Positions 55,880-64,000 of a stretch of 64,000 nt of DNA are shown one piece after another. Origin of the DNA: Mariannaea sp. PMI_226 (Eukaryota; Ascomycota; Sordariomycetes; Hypocreales; Nectriaceae); the NCBI GenBank assembly GCA_024336345.1, contig JANFOG010000001.1, positions 4,216,001-4,280,000 of the forward strand, read 5' to 3'. The translations under genes were made by a program, and so were the position numbers. Position 1 is the first letter of the stretch. Each line of letters starts with the position of its first letter. Under the pieces are notes generated by a model, which saw only the letters and a list, made by a program, of their open reading frames with translations, had not been told where the DNA came from and searched no databases.

Positions 55880-58800
55880 ATGCACCAGGTTCTGGTCGGC
55901 GAGTCGTGCTTCACGGCCTCGGAGCTTCAGAAGCTTGTGCAGCGCATCAACGATCAGAGTCCTGTCAAGGTCGCCAATCTCTCTGGCTCGTGGCAATATT
56001 ATGTCGATCTCGAGACCGAAGACCGGACCGTTCTAGACAAGGTCAAGCAGCTGCTCGGGGCCATTGACCAACCAACCTCCGGTTCCGCCATCGATACCAA
56101 CGAAAAGAGTGTCCAGGTTTTCATCACGCCCCGAAATGTGTCGCCATGGAGCTCCAAGGCTTCCAACATTGCCCTGGTTTGCGGTCTTAAGACAGTCCAG
56201 CGCATCGAACGCGGTCGAGTCCTGAACATCGAGTTCGAGGGCGAGTACAAGGGCGAGCAGGACTTGGCTTTCCGTGATGTCGTCTATGATCGAATGACCG
56301 AATACTTCACCACCTCTCCTCCTGTTCTCGATACGATTTTCGCTCACGGTACCCGAAACCCGCTCGTTGTCGTCGACATCTTTTCCGATGCGCGTGGTCC
56401 CCTCGCTGCTCTCCAAGAGCACAATAAGACAGCTGGCCTTGGTCTTGACCAGGCCAACATGGAGTACCTCGTTAAGCAGTACACTGCTCTTGGCCGACCC
56501 CCTGTATGCGTCATATCCCGCAAGGTCGGCAAAACAATGACTAATATAGCGTTTTGTAGAACGATGTTGAGCTGTTCATGTTTGCTCAAGTCAACTCAGA
56601 GCACTGTCGTCACCATGTCTTTAATGCCTCCTGGACCATTGACGGCGTGAGCCAAGAGAACAGCCTTTTCGGCATGATCAAGAACACCCACAAGAAGAAC
56701 CCTGAGTTCGTCGTGAGTGCCTACTCCGACAACGCCGCTGTGTAAGCTCATCCATAAAATCCGACCATTAAACCCCCAAGTCGACGTGGCAAGCCATATA
56801 ACTGAGCCCTAATTCTAACTCTTCTATGATAGTCTTGATGGCGACGAGGGACACTACTGGGCCCCTGATTACTCCACTGGTAGCTGGAAGCTCACGAAGG
56901 AGGTCGTTCAGCCCCTGATCAAGGTCGAGACTCACAATCACCCGACTGCCATTTCTCCCTTCCCCGGTGCAGCAACCGGTAGCGGAGGCGAAATCCGTGA
57001 TGAAGGCGCTGTTGGAAGAGGTTCGGCGCCCAAGGCTGGTCTTACTGGTTTCTGGGTTTCTGACCTTTTGATTCCTGGAAACAAGCAGCCTTGGGAGGTT
57101 GATATTGGCCGACCTTCCCACTACGCTTCCAGTCTCGATATAATGCTTGAGGCCCCTATTGGTTCTGCTCGATTCAATAACGAATTTGGCCGCCCTGCCC
57201 TTACTGGAACTTTCAGAACTCTTCTTACCAATGACGCCAAGTCTGAAGCCCCCGAATACCGAGGTTATCATAAGCCTATCATGGTCAGCCAACCTCCCCA
57301 CCCGTTTCATCTCAGATGACAACTATTCCGATACAAGCCGGAGATAATATACTAACGTAAAACAAAGATTGCTGGTGGTATTGGAAGTGTTAGACCACAA
57401 CATGCTCTGAAGGAAGAAAGCTATGTTGAGGATGGTGCCCATGTCATTGTTCTTGGTGGACCTGCCATGCTAATCGGACTTGGTAAGTAATTCTCTAGGT
57501 GCATATTCGCTAGTCAAATCGCTGATCGGGTTTCTTAGGTGGTGGCGCGGCTTCATCTAACACGGGTAATGAAGCCACCGCAGATCTTGATTTCGATAGC
57601 GTGCAGCGTGGAAATCCTGAGATGGAACGTCGTGCTCAGATGGTCATCAACACTTGTGTTGCCCTGGGTTCTGAGAGTCCTATTGCCTTCATTCACGATG
57701 TTGGTGCTGGAGGTCTTTCAAATGCTTTGCCAGGTCAGAATAAGCAAAATCGTTGGAAGTACTCGTATGCATTGATACTAACTTCTTCCAGAGCTTGTGA
57801 AGGACGCCGGGTTCGGTGGCAAGTTTGAACTCAGACAAGTTGAGAGTGCTGACAACTCTATGTCTCCTCTTCAGGTATTTCCAGCTGGGGATGTAAACAC
57901 AGCACAATCAGACGGCTAATAACATCTTATTATAGATCTGGTGTAATGAGTCTCAGGAGCGATATGGTATGCAACAACCCTCTAATTATCCTGTCGTGTT
58001 GCTAACCTTCCAAAAACAGTTCTCCTTGTTAACCGAGACGGCTTGAACCGCTTCACGAGCATCTGCCGACGTGAACGCTGCGGTTTCTCCGTTGTCGGAA
58101 CTGCTGTGTCCAAGGGTGAGAACGGTGTTGCCAAACTAATTCTTACCGACCGCGAGCCTACCGTTCAGCCACCAATTGACCCCATCAACTTGCCTATGGA
58201 TGTTTTGTTTCCTCCTGGTCGCAGGATGGCCAAGGACGTCCAAACGGTTCAAAAGACCCTACAGCCCTTCAACGCCGCCAACAGCCTGACGGAACAGTTC
58301 AATATCTCTGGTTTGACAGAAATGGTGACCAAGGCCACGGAGCTGGTCTTCAAGCTTCCTTCCGTTGGTTCCAAGAGCTTCCTTATTACCATTGGTGATC
58401 GTACTGTTGGTGGCCTGTCAGTTCGTGACCAGATGGTTGGCCCTTGGCAGACTCCCGTTGCCGATGTTGCTGTCACCTTGACCAGTTTCAGCATTGACGA
58501 GAAAACCCGCCGAGGTGAAGCGATGGCTATGTGAGTATCTATTATTATTTCAGCCGATAGCTACTAACCTTTGAACAGGGGAGAGAAGCCTACCCTCGCG
58601 CTCATTTCCGCGGCAGCTTCTGCCCGAATGGCTGTTGCTGAAAGCTTGATGAACCTCGGTGCTGCCGATATCAAGCCTGGAAAGGTTAACGGTGACCTCA
58701 AGCGTGTCAAGCTTTCTGCTAACTGGATGGCCGCTGTTGGGCATCCTGGTGAGGGTGCTGCACTTTACGAAGCTGTTCAAGCTATTGGAATGGAGCTTTG

Positions 58801-60743
58801 CCCTCAGCTGGGTGTTTCCATCCCTGTTGGTAAGGACTCTCTTTCTATGAAGGCCTCCTGGAAGGACAAGGAGACTTCAGAGTCCAGGACAGTTACCGCA
58901 CCAGTTTCTCTTGTCATTTCCGCCTTCAGCTTGGTCGAGGACGTTCGCAGTACCTGGACTCCCCAGCTTCGATGTGTCGAAGAGGTTGGTAACAGCATCC
59001 TTGTCTATGTTGACCTTGCACAAGGGTTCAAGGCTATGGGTGGTTCTGCTTTGGCCCAGTGTCTTGGCCAGATTGGCAACGAGGCTCCTGACGTCCGCGA
59101 TCCCGAGATCATTCGTGATTTCTTTGATGCCTTGTGGCAATTGCACCAGGTAAGCACCTTTATTTACCCAGGGTTATGATTCCTTACTGACTGCATATAA
59201 AGGAGAACATCGTCCTGGCCTACCATGATCGCTCCGACGGAGGTCTCCTCACTACTGTTGCTGAGATGATGTTTGCTGGTCGATGTGGTGCTGAGATTTC
59301 CCTTGACAACGTCGCTGAGTCTGACGACAAGGTGCTTGAGACTCTATTCAACGAAGAGCTCGGTGCTGTTTTCCAGATCCGACAAGGTGACGAGACCAAA
59401 TTTAAGCGGTGCTTCGCCACTTGCGGCCCTCCTCATGGTCTGATCAAGACCATCGGTTACGTCAAGTCCACGTCCAAACAGTCTCTTACTGTCAAGTACA
59501 AGACGAAGACCATCGTTGATTTGGACAGAGCTGAGATGCAGCAATGGTGGACGAATACTTCGTACGAGATGCAGAAGCTTCGTGACAACCCGGCCTGTGC
59601 TCAGTCTGAGTTCGAGACTATTGTCGACCCTCAGGACCCAGGCCTCCACTACAACCTGACTTTTGACCCTGCCGATATTAGCCTGCCCACTTTGACTAAC
59701 TTGAAGAGCCTCGTATATAAGCCCAGAGGTAAGATATGATCATAACCCTTGGAATGATGAAGGGAAATGTCTAATAGTGTCCCCAACAGTCGCTATTCTC
59801 AGAGAACAGGGCGTCAACGGCCATGCCGAAATGGCCTTTGCGTTCCGGGCCGCTGGATTTGATGCTGTCGATGTTCACATGTCAGACATCCTGGACGGCT
59901 TCTCTCTAGATGGATTCCGTGGTCTGGCCGCCTGTGGTGGTTTCTCATATGGGTAAGTGATCCTTTTGTTTTCGATTTACCTAAAAGATGGCAATTGCTA
60001 ATAGTTTGTTCCCAGTGATGTCCTTGGTGCTGGTAACGGTTGGGCTCAGTCCATTCTTATGCATGATGGCGCACGCAAGACCTTCGAGGCCTTCTTCAAG
60101 CGACCCGACACCTTCTCATTCGGTGTTTGCAACGGTTGCCAGATGCTTACTCGACGTAAGTTTTGTTTGACTCATGTTGGCTATCAAGAGATTCTAACAG
60201 TAATAATTAGTCAAGGAGTTGATTCCTGGAGCCGAGCACTGGCCTACCTTTGGTAAGTTGGATTTCTTTGCCCTGGATTTGATAGCAGTCTACTAACATT
60301 CATATGTAGTTGAGAACGCCAGCTCACAGTTTGAGGGCCGATACTCATTGGTTACCGTTGAGAACAGGTCTGAAAACTCTGTCTTCTTCTCTGGCATGAG
60401 CGGATCCTCCCTGCCCATCGTCGTGTCCCATGGCGAGGGTCGGGCTGAGTTTGCTTCTGCTGGTGACTTGCAGGCTCTTGGACAGGAAGGTCTCATTCCC
60501 CTCCGATATGTTGACAACTACGGAAGCGTCACGGAGAAGTACCCTTACAACCCCAACGGCAGCCCTCAGGGTGTTGCTGGTGTACAGAGTAAGGACGGTC
60601 GTGTCGTGGCCATGATGCCTCACCCCGAGAGAACCATCATGGCAGATGTGGGCTCTTGGAAGCCTGATGACCAGCTTGCCCAATGGGGTCAGTTTGGTCC
60701 CTGGTTCCAGTTGTTCTTGAACGCCCGCAAGTGGGTAAATTAG
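55880..60743 (+). CDS. ADE6: phosphoribosylformylglycinamidine synthase (FGAM synthase)
   Basis: Fourteen exons, 1355 aa: join(55880..56503, 56560..56741, 56833..57283, 57368..57482, 57539..57733, 57792..57874, 57936..57966, 58020..58530, 58579..59149, 59203..59728, 59790..59952, 60016..60155, 60211..60252, 60310..60743). Introns are 48-91 nt and all joints keep frame. It converts FGAR, glutamine and ATP to FGAM, step four of purine synthesis, in the cytosol. Domain order: N-terminal PurS-like, linker, two AIR-synthase-like halves ([55 protein letters not shown]; later [18 protein letters not shown] and [17 protein letters not shown]), and a glutaminase with nucleophile C1189 in FGVCNGCQ plus H1316 and E1318 in MPHPERT. 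Length and spacing match bacterial PurL and yeast Ade6. Confidence 0.98.
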
Positions 60744-61307
60744 GTTAAGTTGATGAAAGATGATGCTTTATTGATGGGTGTTTAAATGGGTTGCTTGGTT
60801 TTTTGGGAAGGTTTGGTTTTTAAAAAGGAAAACACACGAAAAGACATCAGTGAATGGTTCGCATGATGAGTTCGTAGATTGATGCTTACATAGAAGATTT
60901 AAATTGATTTATATTAGAAGATTGCAATACGGTTTCATGCGCCGTTGTGATATTGTCTTTCTATCTCACATTCGTCGTTCCACTCATTACTTTGGCGGCA
61001 CATCGACTCTGCGCACAGTTTGAAGGGGGATCTTCCCCTGTCAGCCGCACCGCTATAACTGTATAATCGGTAATTTAGGACGATCCATTCCCATCAATTC
61101 AGTGTATATTGTCTAATTTCTCTTTTGATATCACCGCTGTTGGTTTCTTCGGCGTAGTAAGTAATCAAATGGACAGGCGACCCAATACAGTGTGGACAGC
61201 ATTATCCTAGGCTCAAAATTATGGTGTCGCATCAAGAGAATAGTAATACGAATCAATCTGGTTCAGCACTTGATCGAAGTCGATATTGTCTAGCTATCCG
61301 TTTAAAC
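60744..61307. other. convergent spacer
   Basis: 3' flank of the FGAM synthase gene and of the 84-aa gene; T-rich, nothing recognised. Confidence 0.5.
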
Positions 61308-61562
61308 TCAATTCACAGACTGGGTAATCTCACCACGATCTTGCAACAACGTCAACAAGTCGTTCGGCTCTTCAATAAAAGCCTCGACAATGATATTTGT
61401 GTTATCGTCATCCATCCTCCAAACGTAGTTTAAGTCTCCAAACCGATCCCTGCCGTAAATATCCTTCAGAGCCACGATGAAAGTTTCACGATCATAAACA
61501 AGGTTGGCGGGGATGGTATGAGTCCATCTCTGTCGTGGGACTCTGAGATGAGCTTCCGTCAT
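61308..61562 (-). CDS. small hypothetical protein, 84 aa
   Basis: Uninterrupted frame from an ATG at 61562. It begins MTEAHLRVPRQRWTHTIPAN and continues with VALKDIYGRDRFGDLNYVWRMDDDNTNIIVEAF, then an acidic end. The alternation of charged and aromatic residues reads like a folded small protein rather than chance. No signal peptide, membrane span or known motif. Its place between gene-poor flanks gives no hint of function. A longer spliced form upstream cannot be ruled out. Confidence 0.5.
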   Translation of the reverse strand: MTEAHLRVPRQRWTHTIPANLVYDRETFIVALKDIYGRDRFGDLNYVWRMDDDNTNIIVEAFIEEPNDLLTLLQDRGEITQSVN

Positions 61563-63386
61563 GATTACAGATATTGAGTAGGAGTTGTCTTGAGATCTGT
61601 GTGGAAAGCTGATGCTAAGGTCTTCCTAGGCGATTTGTATTTGTATGCCTGGCTTTTAAGTTGTGGGTGTTGCTTCAAGTCCGAATCCCAGTTGGACAGG
61701 GCACATTCGCGTTTTATAGTTACAATTCCCGACTCGGGAATTTGATAAGCTGGATGAATTGTCAGTGTTTCACCAGATCATCAGATCACCAACTCGTATT
61801 TGGTGTGAGCAACCTTCACTGCGCGTACTTCAATTGCTGAGAGCCGTAGCTTCTGTGCACTCGTCAGCCCAGGCTCCGCTGCCGAATCTGAATCTGTGTC
61901 AAAAAAGTTGTAAGTTTGGGAAGCCTGGGCAATTCAGGATAGATTAAGAACATCATAATTAGGAATTTTATACACAAACAGCTAGTTCATCACAAACACC
62001 CATTATCTCGTTGGTGGTGACATGGTGTTGGGCTCTCGTGTTTGACAAGACGGTCAAACGATGGCAATAAAGAAATTTGCACTGGATGAATGGGAAGATA
62101 TCTCATGAATCTGTTCGTAGGCCATGACATTTGAATTAGAAAAGGTAAAATACAATGATAACTAGGACTCTTGTGTTTATCACGACTGCTATTAGTTGTG
62201 AAACCCCAAGCTTACGTATCTCTGCAGTTCGTTTGATTGTTTGCGTTTTAATGCTTCCACACATTGTCTTATTCATCTGATTTTGGGCATTTCAGTTTGG
62301 GTGAGCTCTTTGAACTGTGATTCGTGAATTACGGAGAAGGCATTCCGTGGCTCAGTGAAGCTACCTAGGTTCCTTGACTGAAAAAGTACGATAGTCTGGT
62401 TTGAATAAATAAGCAGCATCCAACTGGTTGCATGGGTCACCAACGACCCTGAAGGCATGGCTAGCATCGAATTAGCAATAGGAATGAAATACTATACAAT
62501 GCTTCCCATCTCCGTCAACTTAATGGTCCGCTGAGATATGCTGAGCTGTAGTGTCATCAACGCTCGAAGGATCCTAGTTACAGATGCACTCAGTCAGCAT
62601 CATCTTTGGCTGCTTATTAGCAGGCCTAAAACAAGGATCTTAATGTTGCGGTTACCAAGGTTAATGCATGTTAGCGCATGTCAATTGGCCTGCTCGGACT
62701 AATCCTTGAAGCCCCCGCTTAGGATCGACCTTTGGCCCCCAATAGCAATGTATCAGCACTATACTCAGTACACAGGCACGGAGATACTATGTACAGGCCT
62801 ACCAAAAGCCGTTTCCGTTCTGGGAGCTGAGATGGCGCCGCCTTAGGCTGAGCACCGCTACGTGATGACTAACGAAGTAGCTGGCTGAGCAGTCTGAAGC
62901 CCACCACGGGCTGAGCTGAACTCGATCGACCCACGTTTTTACTCCATAGTGTCTTGCTTTGTTGGTTTAATGTCTTGGTATCCATTTCCACTTATTAGAT
63001 ATTCTAGGGCCACATTCATAGTAGCGCTCCTCCATGAAAAGGGTTTCAAATTGAGTCCGATGGCGAGTTATAATCTCAGAGACGGGAGGTCCGCGTCGTA
63101 CTTCGGTGGACAAAACTTCTAAGAATGGGAACGAAACTGTTAGTAGAATTCCATTACTGCGGGATTGTAGCGCTCAGATTGAGGCTCTGGACAAGGTACA
63201 GTCGCACAGCTTTAATATACGCCCCACTGGCCTGCAACTACGCCAGCTTCAAGTTATGGATCAGGCTGAGAGCACGGCTTCGATATGACCCCTCATTCAA
63301 TGTTGTAAGTATTATTTACATTAATAAATCCCAGTGGCTGTTGGCCAAGTTAGCCAATATCCTAATCATCTCAAGTTCGCTCGACA
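61563..63386. other. 1.8-kb intergenic region
   Basis: Only short open frames (for example 62273-62467 minus and 63106-63288 plus) with no family marks. Nothing supported. Confidence 0.5.
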
Positions 63387-64000
63387 TTAGATCTTAAGCT
63401 CATCCAACTTTTCCCACAACTCCTGCCCGGCCTCTACTACGCCGCTACCATCCTGGCTTTGCTTGTCATTATTATTTTCCCCTGACTCACTGTCTCTATC
63501 AGCGTGCCGCGAAAGCGCCTCAGAGTCGTCTGGATCATTCACAACTTCAAACCCGAGATCCTCCCAGTCCTTGTCTTCCGCATCCCGATGCAAGTAACCC
63601 TTTCGGTGGGTGTCTAGTACGGTGATTTTTGCTAGTGGTCCGCTCTTCTTCTTGGTGTAAATGTGCACATAGAATGGAACTCCACGCACATCGCCAATTT
63701 CGGAGGCCGTCAGCCGCGACACAGGGCAATCGCCGTGAATGTAGCGGCGCCCATCGGAATAGTAGGCAAGCGTCATCTGATCTGCCCCGATGGTGACGTG
63801 TAATCGCATATCACCATCGTTCATTGGCTTGCCGTGGTAGAACCATTTGGTTGTTTCGTTGGCCCGCTTCCGGGCCGCCGTCGCCGTCACGCCGTTTCGA
63901 ATCAGCACCGTCTCCGGTTTCTTTCCAACGAGGTCGGTTTTTGAATTGGTCAAGATCACGGAAAAGATGATGCCCTCGTGCAGCTCAGAGAGGTCTACCG
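63387..64000 (-). CDS. hypothetical protein, 5' end beyond the window
   Basis: Partial: the frame is open from the window edge to a stop at 63387, giving about 203 visible residues. The internal GTG at 63959 is not a start; the frame continues upstream (VDLSELHEGIIFSV). Visible sequence: basic first half with KWFYHGKPMND, MTLAYYSDGRRYIHGDCPVSRL and VPFYVHIYTKKKSGPLAKI; then a Ser/Asp/Glu/Asn-rich disordered tail (HADRDSESGENNND) ending QELWEKLDELKI. Probably soluble. No family recognised; the missing N-terminal part may hold the informative domain. Confidence 0.72.
   Translation of the reverse strand, partial: VDLSELHEGIIFSVILTNSKTDLVGKKPETVLIRNGVTATAARKRANETTKWFYHGKPMNDGDMRLHVTIGADQMTLAYYSDGRRYIHGDCPVSRLTASEIGDVRGVPFYVHIYTKKKSGPLAKITVLDTHRKGYLHRDAEDKDWEDLGFEVVNDPDDSEALSRHADRDSESGENNNDKQSQDGSGVVEAGQELWEKLDELKI

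Noticed and set aside
1..64000. CRISPR arrays, operons, phage or bacterial defence systems
   Set aside because: None seen; the DNA is eukaryotic with spliced genes throughout.

Overview
The window is nuclear DNA of a filamentous ascomycete (Pezizomycotina; a Sordariomycete such as a hypocrealean fungus is my best guess). The reasons are many short GT-AG introns of 46-150 nt, a Zn2Cys6 regulator, Dal5-type and amino-acid permeases, a GH55 glucanase, a PTH11-like receptor relic, GPI-anchored Ser/Thr-rich wall proteins, and a tRNA-Lys(CTT) with an intron next to the anticodon. No bacterial, viral or intact transposon gene was recognised. Gene models were spliced by eye from reading frame and splice-site agreement.

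Layout. 0-2 kb: an Arg/Ser-rich DUF8035-like protein. 5.6 kb: intron-containing tRNA-Lys. 6.6-8.5 kb: Met1-type siroheme methyltransferase. 9.2-11.7 kb: mitoribosome assembly factor Rsm22. 13.2-13.7 kb: small secreted cysteine-containing protein with an 11-nt micro-exon. 14.7-15.5 kb: membrane-anchored thioredoxin. 16.2-18.7 kb: secreted GH55 beta-1,3-glucanase. 19.6-20.9 kb: lipoyl synthase. 22.6-23.0 kb: small GPI protein. 23-28 kb: gene-poor. 28.1-29.9 kb: unrecognised Cys/His-containing, low-complexity protein, probably a regulator. 32.3-32.85 kb: possible unrecognised small spliced gene.

34.6-40.9 kb holds the most coherent accessory unit: a Zn2Cys6 regulator, a Dal5-type MFS anion transporter and an alpha/beta hydrolase. 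The transporter and hydrolase are divergent across a 382-bp intergenic region that carries two direct TCGAGCCGA repeats, a CCG-N7-CGG palindrome and a CACGTG box, which looks like the target of a Zn2Cys6 activator. The inferred job is uptake plus hydrolysis of an organic acid, ester or amide under substrate induction. The hydrolase gene also uses a GC-AG intron.

41.4-42.1 kb: a GPI-type wall protein gene whose reading frame breaks in a run of G. 42.6-43.6 kb: hypothetical protein. 43.9-45.7 kb: amino-acid permease. 45.7-53.2 kb: gene-poor, with hairpins and a microsatellite. 53.2-54.7 kb: a PTH11-like receptor pseudogene with several independent lesions. 55.9-60.7 kb: FGAM synthase (de novo purine synthesis, 14 exons). 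61.3 kb: an 84-residue hypothetical protein. 63.4 kb to the window edge: a partial hypothetical gene.

Housekeeping genes (siroheme, mitoribosome, lipoate, purine) alternate with long gene-poor stretches and accessory genes (secreted, cell-surface and nutrient-uptake). The two broken genes are both cell-surface proteins.
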